Assembly (NCBI GenBank): GCA_000703065.1
Contig: JNLK01000001.1
Location: forward strand, 558,001-622,000
Direction of reading: 5' to 3'
DNA from: Lachnospiraceae bacterium AC2029
Lineage (GTDB): Bacteria > Bacillota > Clostridia > Lachnospirales > Lachnospiraceae
DNA length: 64,000 nucleotides
Shown here: one piece after another, positions 1 through 8,846 of the stretch
Layout: every line of letters starts with the position of its first letter
How positions within the stretch are numbered: position 1 is the first letter of the stretch
The notes under the pieces: generated by a model
Database searches by the model: none
What the model was told of the DNA's origin: nothing
The model's input: the letters and a program-made list of their open reading frames with translations, nothing else
Translations under genes and position numbers: made by a program

Positions 1-820
1 CCTTATGGTCATACATTACATGCAGTGCGCGGATATCATAGTCCGGCTCATCCTGCTGCATCTGATCCATGATGCGCTTGTATACTCTCTCGTACACGTC
101 CACACCGAAGGTGGTGTCGGAGAAGCGGTTTCTCATCATACGGAAATGATTCTTCGTATCCTCGGAATTCAGGTACTCACGAAGAGTATCACGGATCAGA
201 GTGGTATCTACATCGTAGTAGGTAGTGTCCGTATTCTTCAGGATCACGAACAGTCCTCTGGTTCCCTTATAGTCATCCTTGAACATGTGGTCGTCGGATG
301 CTGTGATATCCTCATAACCTCTCTGAATATCCTTGAAGGATACGGTGTTCAGTGAGTAGCTGTCCTTAAATGTAAAGTCGCCTACGTGGAATACTTCCTT
401 CTCCAGGTCGTAGCCGTAAATGAAGAGCTCGTGGGGGAACTTATAGTCCACTTCCACATCCACATCGGAAAGGATCTTAGCCTCATCAAATACGCCGTAT
501 ACATAACCGTTCAGGTTGATGGTCTTGATGATGAAGTCGATGATATTTCCGCAATAGCTCTCGATCTGCTCCTTGGTCAGAAGCGATGTGATGAGATACG
601 GGCACTCCTTCAGGGAACTGCTTCCCGGCATGATATCTGCAAGAAGCATCTCATCGCCCGTAAAGATTTCCTGGATATTGTAGCAACGCAGCTGAATGTA
701 GTTACTGAAGATCCAGCGCTTTGCATTTTCATCATCCGAAAGGATGGAAAAGAGTGTTGCATGCCACTGCCAGGATGTAATGATCGGTTTTGTAACCTCA
801 AGTATCTTCTTGTTATCCAT
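1..820 (-). CDS. Unrecognised protein, possibly BtrH/C39-peptidase-like fold (3' end off window)
   Basis: An open frame runs from ATG at 820 (AAGGGGG ribosome-binding site just upstream) to the left edge without a stop, giving at least 273 residues; the C-terminus is missing. The start reads MDNKKILEVTKPIITSWQWH. No signal peptide or membrane segment is visible. A stretch around residues 128-142 (FPHELFIYGYDLEKEVFHVG) resembles the His-containing core of BtrH N-terminal / C39-like papain folds, where a substrate is presented as a thioester on a carrier protein, but the usual N-terminal Cys is not seen (Trp-Gln-Trp-His instead). It follows the carrier-protein gene by 12 nt, so the two are almost surely cotranscribed. 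Function is not known; the fold suggestion is a weak inference. Confidence 0.75.
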   Translation of the reverse strand, partial: MDNKKILEVTKPIITSWQWHATLFSILSDDENAKRWIFSNYIQLRCYNIQEIFTGDEMLLADIMPGSSSLKECPYLITSLLTKEQIESYCGNIIDFIIKTINLNGYVYGVFDEAKILSDVDVEVDYKFPHELFIYGYDLEKEVFHVGDFTFKDSYSLNTVSFKDIQRGYEDITASDDHMFKDDYKGTRGLFVILKNTDTTYYDVDTTLIRDTLREYLNSEDTKNHFRMMRNRFSDTTFGVDVYERVYKRIMDQMQQDEPDYDIRALHVMYDHK

Positions 821-832
821 GTCTGAACCCCC

Positions 833-1087
833 TTATTCCTTATCTTCCAGCTTCTTAAAGATCACTGCTGCAACATCCCCGAATGTCCCATATCCATCCA
901 GAGATAACTCATAATCCGTAAAGCTGACCTGGAATTTCTCCTCTGCTGCTACGATAAGACGAATGATGGAGATTGAATTCACTCCATACTCTGTGACAAA
1001 ATCCTTTGACAGATCCACGTCTTCCAACTCGGGCATCACATCCCCGATAAGTTCCAGCAATTCTTTCTCAACTGTTTCTTTCTCCAT
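833..1087 (-). CDS. Acyl/peptidyl carrier protein
   Basis: An 84-residue acidic four-helix carrier protein. The phosphopantetheine attachment motif is GVNSISIIRL, with Ser following Asn in place of the usual Asp-Ser-Leu of fatty-acid ACP, which points to a specialised (NRPS/PKS or surface-modification) carrier rather than housekeeping AcpP. I chose the ATG at 1087 because it has an AAGGGAG site 10 nt upstream; in-frame starts at 1117 and 1132 lack one. It is the first gene of a transcript that continues into the unrecognised gene ending off the left edge. The same Ser-Ile pattern is seen in the first carrier domain of the NRPS at 45-52 kb, but a link between the two is only a guess. Confidence 0.85.
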   Translation of the reverse strand: MEKETVEKELLELIGDVMPELEDVDLSKDFVTEYGVNSISIIRLIVAAEEKFQVSFTDYELSLDGYGTFGDVAAVIFKKLEDKE

Positions 1088-1140
1088 ACGCTGCAACGCT
1101 CCCTTCTCCTTGTCCATTTTGAACAAAATCATCTATGAAT

Positions 1141-1169
1141 ATTCTACTAAATCACAATGCTAAAATCAA
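1141..1169 (-). promoter_or_regulatory. Sigma-A type promoter for the carrier-protein operon
   Basis: On the minus strand TTGATT (1169-1164) and TAGAAT (1146-1141) are separated by exactly 17 bp. It lies about 55 bp upstream of the chosen carrier-protein start. Confidence 0.65.
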
Positions 1170-1243
1170 CACCGGATTTCATTTGATATCAGATATCCAT
1201 GACATCTGTAATCACTGAAAATACGGTCCTTTTGCAGCTTCGG

Positions 1244-2683
1244 TCACTGCGGCGGGTTCAGGCATACGCCCTTCTTGTTGAATTTATACGTTACGGAGTC
1301 AATGGTCAGCTTTTCTCCGATCGCCGCCGTTCCGTCTTCCTTCAGGTAGTACTTGCTGCCCTTATACTTTAACCAGCCGGTATGCATCAGCCCCTTGGAG
1401 GTGAAGAAATAGAATGAAGCTCCGATCTTCTTCCAGCCGGTCTGCATGATTCCGTTCGTATTGAAGTAATAGGTCTTGCCACCCTTTGTGACCCAGCCGA
1501 CGGTCATCACTCCCTTGGCACTGAAATAACGCCACTGATCATCGAACTTCGTCCAGCCGGTGGCCATCACGCCGTCAGCATCAAAGTAGTAGATCTTCCC
1601 GCTCTTCTTCAGGAATCCGGTGACCATCACACCCTTCGCATCGAAGTAATACTTCTTTCCGTCAATCTGCTTCAAACCGGTCACGGGCTGACCTTCCACG
1701 TAGTAATAGGTATTGCCGTCCTCTGTCTTCCATCCGGTAAAATGGGTCTCCGCATATTCCTGATAGCTGATGGGGCTGATGGGATACTGCGCCTGAAATG
1801 CCTCGGTGGTATATTTATCACTTAATTCGTGATGGGTATCATTTTCGGATCCATACAGGAAGAAATCCCTGTATCCGCCCACATCCCAGGTGGGGTCTGC
1901 AAAATACCAGAGTTCTCCGACCTTCACGATGTTCCACGCATGGCTTCCGGAGATTCCCGTATCGCTGACTCCATACCCGTCAACGATCCTCACCTCAAAG
2001 CCCTGGTCCACCAGCATCTTGTAGAACAGCATCGCGATCCCCTGGCATACGGCTTTTCCTTCGATCAGCGCCGCATGTGCGGTGAACTGCGGATAATAAC
2101 TGGAATCATTCAGATGACTATAGTCATACTTGATATTGTCCGCAATGTAGCCATACAGAGCTTCCAGCTTTTCCATATCCGTCATACTGTCAAGCTTCAG
2201 CTGACTGTAGAGCGTTTTCAGCGCATCATCCAGCTCCGCTTCCTGGGCGGTCGTGGTGCGGTAGGTATTCTTGAAGCTTATGGTATAGGAGTAAAGTCCT
2301 CCGGAATAAGTACCTCTGGTGCTTAGATTTGTCTGTACCACGGAATTCTTCAGGTAGTCTCCCTCGGAGGAATTCTTTGTAATGATATACGCGCCGTTAA
2401 CGATCTCCTGAAGCGAATCCCCAGTAATAGCCTCCGTCACACAGAGACGCACCTCAAACTCCGGGTTACGTGCCGCATAGTTTCGGCGGGCGATCGCAGA
2501 GGCTTCCTCGTACGAGTACGCGACATTCTGATCCTGTGTCTCTGTAAGAGCCACCTGCTCTGCAAATACATCCTGTGAAAGAACGCCTCCGAACAGCAGA
2601 AAGAACGCCAGAACCACTCCGACAGCGATCTTCCCGAAAGAGGTCGTGATCACGCTGCATATCTTCGTTTCGTCTTTTCCCAT
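1244..2683 (-). CDS. Secreted transglutaminase-like protein with wall-binding repeats
   Basis: 479 residues. Residues 1-42 form a signal peptide with a long hydrophobic core ending near VFA-EQ. Residues 150-270 are a transglutaminase/cysteine-protease core with the complete triad visible: Cys213 (GKAVCQGIA), His248 (SGSHAWN) and Asp263 (FADPTWD). Residues 315-479 hold about eight 20-residue repeats of the type GW...DG..YYF...G.M, the choline-binding/glucan-binding family that tethers proteins to the cell surface. The start is supported by AGGAGGT 8 nt upstream. A hairpin with a short T run sits in its leader. It neighbours a larger protein of similar design. Such proteins are thought to process peptide links at the cell surface; the substrate is unknown. 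Confidence 0.85.
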   Translation of the reverse strand: MGKDETKICSVITTSFGKIAVGVVLAFFLLFGGVLSQDVFAEQVALTETQDQNVAYSYEEASAIARRNYAARNPEFEVRLCVTEAITGDSLQEIVNGAYIITKNSSEGDYLKNSVVQTNLSTRGTYSGGLYSYTISFKNTYRTTTAQEAELDDALKTLYSQLKLDSMTDMEKLEALYGYIADNIKYDYSHLNDSSYYPQFTAHAALIEGKAVCQGIAMLFYKMLVDQGFEVRIVDGYGVSDTGISGSHAWNIVKVGELWYFADPTWDVGGYRDFFLYGSENDTHHELSDKYTTEAFQAQYPISPISYQEYAETHFTGWKTEDGNTYYYVEGQPVTGLKQIDGKKYYFDAKGVMVTGFLKKSGKIYYFDADGVMATGWTKFDDQWRYFSAKGVMTVGWVTKGGKTYYFNTNGIMQTGWKKIGASFYFFTSKGLMHTGWLKYKGSKYYLKEDGTAAIGEKLTIDSVTYKFNKKGVCLNPPQ

Positions 2684-2716
2684 CGCATGTACCTCCTATT
2701 ATTTTTCTCTCCTGTC

Positions 2717-2746
2717 AAAAACCGGAATGCTGCTTACTTTTCCGGT
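2717..2746 (-). terminator. Terminator-like hairpin in the leader of the 479-residue wall protein
   Basis: On the minus strand ACCGGAA (2746-2740) pairs with TTCCGGT (2727-2721), followed by four T. It lies between the likely promoter (TACAAT near 2790) and the ribosome-binding site of the gene starting at 2683, so it could attenuate that gene. The 7-bp stem is short and no competing antiterminator was worked out. Confidence 0.4.
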
Positions 2747-2854
2747 AAATCGTACTGTAGAAACAACCGAACACATATATAAAATATTGTACCATATCCG
2801 CACAGATAATACATCAGAAAATCCAATGAATTCAGGTCAATTCAGGCACAACGC

Positions 2855-2884
2855 AAGAAGCAGAGGACGGATCCCCTGCTTCTT
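2855..2884. terminator. Stem-loop downstream of the 1064-residue wall protein
   Basis: AAGAAGCAG (2855-2863) pairs with CTGCTTCTT (2876-2884), a 9-bp stem with a 12-nt loop, 31 bp after the stop at 2915. There is no good T run on either strand, so it may stabilise or end the transcript only weakly. Confidence 0.45.
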
Positions 2885-2914
2885 CGTTATATTCATATTA
2901 CATCTTTTCGTCTG

Positions 2915-5900
2915 TCAGACGTTGGGCGGATTCTTGCATACGCCCTTCGCGTCGAAGCCATACTTCTTCCCGTCGATCCTGATCACACAGTTGATCGCCA
3001 TCACGCCTTCTGCATCGAAGTAGTAGGTCTTTCCCTTCATTGTAAACCAGCCGACGGTCATCGCTCCCTTGGTATCGAAGTAATACCATTTGCTGTCGAT
3101 CTTCGCCCAACCGAATACCATCACGCCTTCTGCATCGAAGTAGTAGGTCTTTCCCTTTACCTTGAGCCAGCCGACGGTCATCACTCCCTTTTTGCTGAAG
3201 TAATAGTATTTCTTCTGAATCTTCTTCAGGCCGGTTGCCATGACGCCGTTCGCATCGAAGTAGAAGGTCTTTCCGCTCTTGGTGATCCAGCCTGTCTGCA
3301 TCACGCCCTTGGAGTTGAAGTAGTACTTCTTACCCTCGATCTCCTTCAGGCCGGTAACCGGAACACCGTCCTGGGAATAATAATATCTGTTTCCGTCCTG
3401 ATCTACCCAGCCGGTGGGAAGCATGGGGATCGTCTTCTGCTTCTTCAGTATCTTTCCACACTCGGAGCAGTGTGCACCCTTCGTAAGTCCTGTGGAATGT
3501 GTTGTAGCCTTAACTCCGGGATCCACGACTGCTGTATGTCCCTTCGCCGGGATTTCCTCCTGTACCTTTGCTCCGCAGTAGCTGCAGGTATATTCACAGA
3601 TTCCCGTTGTCTCGCAGCCTGCCGGAGTCACGATCCTTTCATTCGTCCGGTCATGCTCACGTACCGTGATCTCCCTCGTCTTCGTCAGATTGGTTCCGTC
3701 TGTCGTCTGTGCCGTGATGGTTGCCTGTCCGGCGGCAATTCCCCGGATCTTCCCATTTTCATCCACTGTGAGAACGCTCTCGTCACTGGAGCTCCAGGAA
3801 ACCTTTTTGTTGTATGCAGTGCTCGGAATCACGGTAGCACTCAGCTGCTCCTCTTCACCCGGGCAAATGGTGGCCTTAGTGCAATTAATGGAATACAGCG
3901 TGCTGACCTTGATTTCTTCATATTCTGCACGGACCGTGGTGTCATGCGCCGGCATATAGAGCCGGATCGTAGTGGATGTAGCAGTGCTGCTATAAAGGGA
4001 GATATCCTCATCATAGACCCATTTCTGGAAACGAAGGCCATCCGAAGAAGAGTAATCTGTGGTCAGGATCACATAATCCTTCTCCAGATAGACTCCCTCT
4101 GACTCTCCCATATAAGTTCCGTTCTGGATCGTACCTCCATCAACTGTCAGTGTGTAACGCGGATACTTTACAACCACACTGTAAACTGCCTGGAAGCTTC
4201 CGTCCTCCGATGTGGCTGTGACTTCACACTCGCCTTCTTTGACAGCGGTCAGCACATTTTCGGACACCTTGGCAACCGAGGCGTTGCTTGATGTATAACT
4301 GATTTTCTTATTACTTGCGTTTGAAGGAAGTACGGAAGCGGAAAGCTCGTAGGTCTCACCTGCACTCTTCAGTTCGATTTCTTTCTTCTCCAGCTTAATT
4401 CCTGTTGCACGAACGCTGTTAAAGTGAACAATCGTTTTGGCAGGTATCTCTGCCTGAATTTCAATCGCCGCCCACTCTTCCTCGGTTCCGTCGTAATAAA
4501 TGTTCTTCAGACTGTTGCAGCTTGAAAATGCGTTCTCTCCGATGCTCGTCAAACTCTTCGGAATGGAGATCCAGTTGAGATAATAGCAATAGCAGAATGC
4601 ACCCTGACCGATACTTGTAACCCCGTCGTGGATTTTTAATTCCTCTATTCCGCAAAAATGGAAGGAACTTGCCGGGATCTCCGACATGTCGGAGGCAAGT
4701 GTGATCTTCTTGATATGCGAACTTGCGAATAACTGCTCTCCATAGGAGGTAATGCCCTCCGGGATCACCAGTTCATCTGTTGTCAGATTTCCGAAAGCCC
4801 CCTTATCCAGTGTCTCGATTCCCGCCGAAACCGTCACTCGACCGATCTTGGATCCGTAGAAACAGCCATAATCCAGTTTCTTGACCGTGGACGGAATCAC
4901 AAGTTCATCAAGAGTAAGATCGTTCGCACCATCGGAGCAGATCTCGGTGGTTTTCGGATCGATGACAAGCTCCGAAGCATTTCTCAGAGTGAAGACCAGT
5001 TTGCTTCTATCCTTGGTATAAATGGAGCTTCCCACCTTCTCATAGTACTGATTGGAAGAATCGATTGCCAGATCCGTCAGCTCCGACGTTCCGTATAACG
5101 CCTCCTGCCTGATCAATGAGATCGTTGCGGGAATATACAGATACTCCGGCTGAACACCGGGGAAAACGGTGGCTCTTCCATTTCCGATCTGGGTGATTGT
5201 TTTTCCGTTGATCTCCTCCGGAATCTCAACCACGGGGTCAAAACCGTCGTACTGGTAGATCATATCTCCATTTGAACCTACAGAGAATCCACCCACTTCC
5301 TCTTTCACATTGTAACCTCTGGGGTGACTTCCGGTGTAGCCTGCTTCGGCCACATAGTATTTTCCTTCACAGCGGGCGATCACATTTCTATGACCGCTGC
5401 CTGAATAAGCATCTTGATTTCCCCTCCGGTCCTTCGCCTCGATTCCCAGCTTCTCACAGAACTCAAGGATCGTATTTGTGCTCGCCCAACAGTCACCGCA
5501 GTTATAGATCAGCATCTTCTTTGCGGACGCATACTTAGAACTGTAATCCGTGTTATCTCCGACCCATTTGGTAACCGCTGTCAGTTTCTCCAGATCGGTC
5601 ATACCGGGGGTGATCACTTCATCGATGATCGCGTCCACCCTTCTTTCCACATAGAGGTTGGAATAGCTGGATACAACCACCGTGATCTCCTGTGTAAAAT
5701 CTCCGCAGGTCACGCGAACCTTGGAGGTTCCCGAACTGTAGCTGATCTCTACTCTGTCCGCGTCCTCCATGTATGCTGTCGTTCCGAAGCCGTTCTTATA
5801 ATACCAGGTGGTGGTTCTCGGCCGGATCACACCATCCGCAGTGACAACACAGGAGCTGCCGGAGATCACAGTGTATTTCGGGGTTCCCTCCAGCCCATCC

Positions 5901-6109
5901 GTTCTGATCTGATACTCTGTCATGCAGTCCGCCGGCAGTTCCCCGGTGTACGGCACATATTCCTCCTCCAGGAAGTAGATCTGCACTTCATCCGGATTCA
6001 ATGGTTCATCCGCATAAACAGCACCGCCCGAAAGAAGCCCGAACACAAGGAATGCCGCTGCTGCCACAAGGAGCAGCATACGATTCATAGTTTTCTGTCT
6101 TTCGCCCAT
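2915..6109 (-). CDS. Large secreted multidomain surface protein (transglutaminase-like, LRR, Ig-like, wall-binding repeats)
   Basis: 1064 residues. Order: signal peptide 1-34; transglutaminase-like core about 160-260; BspA-type leucine-rich repeats about 300-550 (IP.SLTSIG..AF pattern); bacterial Ig-like Big_2 domain 566-648; InlB B-repeat-like segment 650-733; second Big_2 735-818; a CxxC-type segment 819-895 (TCSYCG, HCSECG); wall-binding repeats 898-1064. In the transglutaminase core Cys207 (GDCWAS) and His240 (SGSGHRN) are present, but the third catalytic position is Glu255 (YVAEAGY) where the family has Asp. AAAGGA supports the start. The VanZ-like gene ends 18 nt upstream and is probably cotranscribed. 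Likely an adhesin or wall-remodelling protein; activity uncertain because of the Glu. Confidence 0.85.
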   Translation of the reverse strand: MGERQKTMNRMLLLVAAAAFLVFGLLSGGAVYADEPLNPDEVQIYFLEEEYVPYTGELPADCMTEYQIRTDGLEGTPKYTVISGSSCVVTADGVIRPRTTTWYYKNGFGTTAYMEDADRVEISYSSGTSKVRVTCGDFTQEITVVVSSYSNLYVERRVDAIIDEVITPGMTDLEKLTAVTKWVGDNTDYSSKYASAKKMLIYNCGDCWASTNTILEFCEKLGIEAKDRRGNQDAYSGSGHRNVIARCEGKYYVAEAGYTGSHPRGYNVKEEVGGFSVGSNGDMIYQYDGFDPVVEIPEEINGKTITQIGNGRATVFPGVQPEYLYIPATISLIRQEALYGTSELTDLAIDSSNQYYEKVGSSIYTKDRSKLVFTLRNASELVIDPKTTEICSDGANDLTLDELVIPSTVKKLDYGCFYGSKIGRVTVSAGIETLDKGAFGNLTTDELVIPEGITSYGEQLFASSHIKKITLASDMSEIPASSFHFCGIEELKIHDGVTSIGQGAFCYCYYLNWISIPKSLTSIGENAFSSCNSLKNIYYDGTEEEWAAIEIQAEIPAKTIVHFNSVRATGIKLEKKEIELKSAGETYELSASVLPSNASNKKISYTSSNASVAKVSENVLTAVKEGECEVTATSEDGSFQAVYSVVVKYPRYTLTVDGGTIQNGTYMGESEGVYLEKDYVILTTDYSSSDGLRFQKWVYDEDISLYSSTATSTTIRLYMPAHDTTVRAEYEEIKVSTLYSINCTKATICPGEEEQLSATVIPSTAYNKKVSWSSSDESVLTVDENGKIRGIAAGQATITAQTTDGTNLTKTREITVREHDRTNERIVTPAGCETTGICEYTCSYCGAKVQEEIPAKGHTAVVDPGVKATTHSTGLTKGAHCSECGKILKKQKTIPMLPTGWVDQDGNRYYYSQDGVPVTGLKEIEGKKYYFNSKGVMQTGWITKSGKTFYFDANGVMATGLKKIQKKYYYFSKKGVMTVGWLKVKGKTYYFDAEGVMVFGWAKIDSKWYYFDTKGAMTVGWFTMKGKTYYFDAEGVMAINCVIRIDGKKYGFDAKGVCKNPPNV

Positions 6110-6127
6110 AATCTCATCCTTTCTTGA

Positions 6128-7294
6128 TTATTCCGGTCCCTCGTGACCGTTAAATTTCTGCAGGGCGAGCCCCACAAGAAGCCCCACCAGCGTTCCCAGG
6201 CTGTTGCTGACCACATCATCGATGTCGCAGAAGCCTCTGCCGGTGAGATACTGTACCGCTTCGATCATCACGGAAAGCAGTACGGGAAGAAGCCACCAGG
6301 GTTTCTTCCAGCGGCTGAAGAATGCTCCCAGAGGAACAAACAGCCAGATGTTGCAGAGGATCTGCCGTCTTGCCTCCGGATCGGAGAAGAACTGCCGGTA
6401 GGACCAGAAGATGTCCATACAGATGCGGTCATCTCCGGAGTTCCTTGTTCCGAAGGTCATATAGAAGACGAACAGAAGATACGCTCCCAAAAAGAGGAAC
6501 CTCAGTTTCCCCTTCAGAAATGCGGCTGCGATCATCAGCACCGCACCGATCAGCATTACCACAACCGGGTGGGAATAGAGGAAAAGATCCGGCCGGAAGG
6601 TCTTCTCTCCCTTCTCATCCAGATAGTACTTCTCACCGTCCTCATATTCCACGCCGTACTGCTGGCGTCTGCCCGTCACGGCTTCTCCGTTCTCATCATA
6701 GAGAAGGCGTCTCTCGCCCGAGGCGCTGTGACTGATCTCGATCCGGGCATAGCCCTTCTCACCGTTCATCAGCCCGCCGTCCCGGTTCAGATATTCCAGC
6801 CGGATCAGAACCCCGTCGCTGTAAACCCGCCTGACTCCGTAGGCTCCTTCCTTGCCGGTCACCTGCGTATCGCCGCGGTAATACATATCCACTCTCTCAT
6901 TCTCTGAGTTCACGCGATGAATGGACGTGTATCCGTAGACCGTCTCCGTTACATTTCCGGAAGCATCCAGAAATGTGATCACGCTATGCTCTCCGTCAGC
7001 CTCATACTCTCTCCGGACCTGACTGTAACCGTCGGGAAGCACCGCAGGCTTCCCCTCCTCATCCAGATACTCATCCAATACGGGATTTTTTCCTTCATAG
7101 GTCCTGATCAGAGTTGCATACTTCTTCTCCGGGGAAAGCGTTACATTTCCGTCCGAATCCACAAAATCCTTCCGGACCCGGTTCTCCTCCTTCGTAGTCC
7201 GGACAGAAAGCTCCGTCTTTCCGGTACCGACAAACGCGTAGACGGAAATGCCCAGAAGGAGTACCGCTGCCAGCAGGAATAACCATTTTCTCAT
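6128..7294 (-). CDS. VanZ-like membrane protein with an extracytoplasmic repeat region
   Basis: 388 residues from ATG 7294 (AAAAGG upstream); a GTG at 7342 would add 16 residues but has no ribosome-binding site. Residues 1-25 are a membrane anchor. Residues 30-230 contain four or five degenerate 40-residue repeats built round Y.DE.G and YG..R.YDG, similar in style to WG/MORN-like repeats. The C-terminal 150 residues are a VanZ-type bundle of four or five membrane segments with the conserved GRGFCDIDDVVSNSLGTLVG signature. VanZ family members are linked to teicoplanin resistance and envelope stress, but the true role is unknown. It precedes the 1064-residue surface protein by 18 nt, so an envelope role is consistent. 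Confidence 0.8.
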   Translation of the reverse strand: MRKWLFLLAAVLLLGISVYAFVGTGKTELSVRTTKEENRVRKDFVDSDGNVTLSPEKKYATLIRTYEGKNPVLDEYLDEEGKPAVLPDGYSQVRREYEADGEHSVITFLDASGNVTETVYGYTSIHRVNSENERVDMYYRGDTQVTGKEGAYGVRRVYSDGVLIRLEYLNRDGGLMNGEKGYARIEISHSASGERRLLYDENGEAVTGRRQQYGVEYEDGEKYYLDEKGEKTFRPDLFLYSHPVVVMLIGAVLMIAAAFLKGKLRFLFLGAYLLFVFYMTFGTRNSGDDRICMDIFWSYRQFFSDPEARRQILCNIWLFVPLGAFFSRWKKPWWLLPVLLSVMIEAVQYLTGRGFCDIDDVVSNSLGTLVGLLVGLALQKFNGHEGPE

Positions 7295-7365
7295 ATTATA
7301 CCTTTTCCCGACACACTTGTCATCATCCGATACGCCTGTCACAGGCTGAAATGAGGAAATATCCG

Positions 7366-8625
7366 TCAGTCTCTTTGGAACAGATCTCTGGTGTAGACCT
7401 TGTCCCGGGCGTCGCAGAGATCGTCACTGAAACGGTTGGCTATGATGGCATCCGATTCCGCCTTGAACTTCTCCAGCGAATTCACCACAAGGCTTCCGAA
7501 AAATGTGCTTCCGTCCTCGATGGTCGGCTCGTAAATAATGACCTTCGCGCCCTTTGCCTTCAGACGCTTCATGACTCCCTGAACCGAGCTCTGACGGAAG
7601 TTGTCGGAGTTGCTCTTCATGGTCAGCCGGTAAACGCCGATGGTGACCGGATGCTCCTTCTCCTTGTCCCATACGCTGTTGCCGGAATAATAGCCTGCCA
7701 TTTCCAGTACACGTCCGGCAATGAAATCCTTTCTGGTCCGGTTGGCTTCCACGATGGCCTCGATCAGATTCTCCGGCACGTCTCTGTAGTTGGCCAGCAG
7801 CTGCTTCGTATCCTTCGGCAGACAGTATCCGCCGTAACCGAAGGACGGATTGTTATAGAAATCTCCGATCCGGGGATCCAGACTGATCCCGCGGATGATA
7901 TGTTCCGTGCTGAGTCCCTTTACCTCCGCATAGGTGTCCAGCTCATTGAAGAAGCTGATCCTGAGTGCAAGGTAGGTATTGGCAAAAAGCTTTACAGCCT
8001 CTGCCTCGGTAAAGTCCATGAAAAGCAGGGGGACATCCTTCTTCTCAGCACCTTCCTTAAGAAGCGCTGCAAAGCCCTCCGCTCTTTCCCTGCTGTCATC
8101 GTCACAGCCGATGATGATCCGGCTGGGATACAGATTATCATAGAGCGCCTTGGATTCCCGAAGGAATTCCGGCGAGAAAAGGATCCTGTCCGAGTTGAAT
8201 TTCTCTCTGATGCCCCTGGTATATCCCACAGGAACCGTGGATTTGATCACAACAGTTGCCGTATCATTTGTGGCCAGGACCACCTTCAGGACCGCTTCCA
8301 CCGCGGAAGTATCGAAGAAGTCCGTCTTGGGATCATAGTTGGTGGGTGTGGCAACGATCACGTAATCCGCGTCCGCATATGCCTTCTCCGCATCCAGTGT
8401 GGCGGTAAGATCCAGCTCCTTCTCCTCAAAATACTTCCGGATATAATCGTCCTGGATCGGAGACTGTCTCCGGTTGATCATATCCACCTTCTCCGGAAGA
8501 ATGTCCACTGCCGTCACGGAATGATTGACCGCCAGCAGTGTTGCAAGGGACAGACCCACATATCCGGTTCCTGCAACTACGATCTTCACATCCTTCATCT
8601 CTTTTGTCTCATTTACTCCATCCAT
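7366..8625 (-). CDS. ugd: UDP-glucose 6-dehydrogenase
   Basis: Oxidises UDP-glucose to UDP-glucuronate with two NAD+, supplying uronic acid for capsule or other surface sugars. 419 residues from ATG 8625, which has CAGGAGT 8 nt upstream; a GTG at 8649 is less likely. Rossmann motif [10 protein letters not shown] is near the N-terminus, the conserved VIKSTVPVG and FSPEFLRE segments follow, and the active-site Cys is in [16 protein letters not shown]. Overall wording matches the short E. coli Ugd type closely. It is upstream of the VanZ-like gene by 71 nt, on the same strand; the sugar operon that might use its product lies 13 kb away. Confidence 0.93.
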   Translation of the reverse strand: MDGVNETKEMKDVKIVVAGTGYVGLSLATLLAVNHSVTAVDILPEKVDMINRRQSPIQDDYIRKYFEEKELDLTATLDAEKAYADADYVIVATPTNYDPKTDFFDTSAVEAVLKVVLATNDTATVVIKSTVPVGYTRGIREKFNSDRILFSPEFLRESKALYDNLYPSRIIIGCDDDSRERAEGFAALLKEGAEKKDVPLLFMDFTEAEAVKLFANTYLALRISFFNELDTYAEVKGLSTEHIIRGISLDPRIGDFYNNPSFGYGGYCLPKDTKQLLANYRDVPENLIEAIVEANRTRKDFIAGRVLEMAGYYSGNSVWDKEKEHPVTIGVYRLTMKSNSDNFRQSSVQGVMKRLKAKGAKVIIYEPTIEDGSTFFGSLVVNSLEKFKAESDAIIANRFSDDLCDARDKVYTRDLFQRD

Positions 8626-8781
8626 ATTTCCATACTCCTGAATATTCACTGTCCCGTTCCGTTCCGGATCGCGGGGCTGAAATCGTGCAAATCATAATGC
8701 TTCCGGGGCAACGGGTACCGGTTTCCCGGCCGATGGCCCTATCAACGCATTATACCAAACATGGCTCTTTTATACAACGAG

Positions 8782-8824
8782 AAAAAAACCGGAACAACGC
8801 GATGTAACCTGCGTCGTTCCGGTT
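8782..8824 (-). terminator. Rho-independent terminator of the rpmG-secE-nusG-rplK-rplA operon
   Basis: On the minus strand AACCGGAAC (8824-8816) pairs with GTTCCGGTT (8795-8787), followed by seven T. Further pairing (GACGC / GCGTT) lengthens the stem. It is 23 bp after the rplA stop. Confidence 0.9.
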
Positions 8825-8846
8825 CTATCAATGCTTATGTCAGGAA

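Noticed and set aside
2684-2800. Riboswitch (for example cyclic di-GMP) before the wall protein
   Set aside because: A terminator-like hairpin is there, but no conserved riboswitch core could be recognised in the short leader.
7351-8697. 448-codon plus-strand open frame opposite ugd
   Set aside because: Antisense shadow caused by GC-rich codon use; ugd on the minus strand is near-certain.
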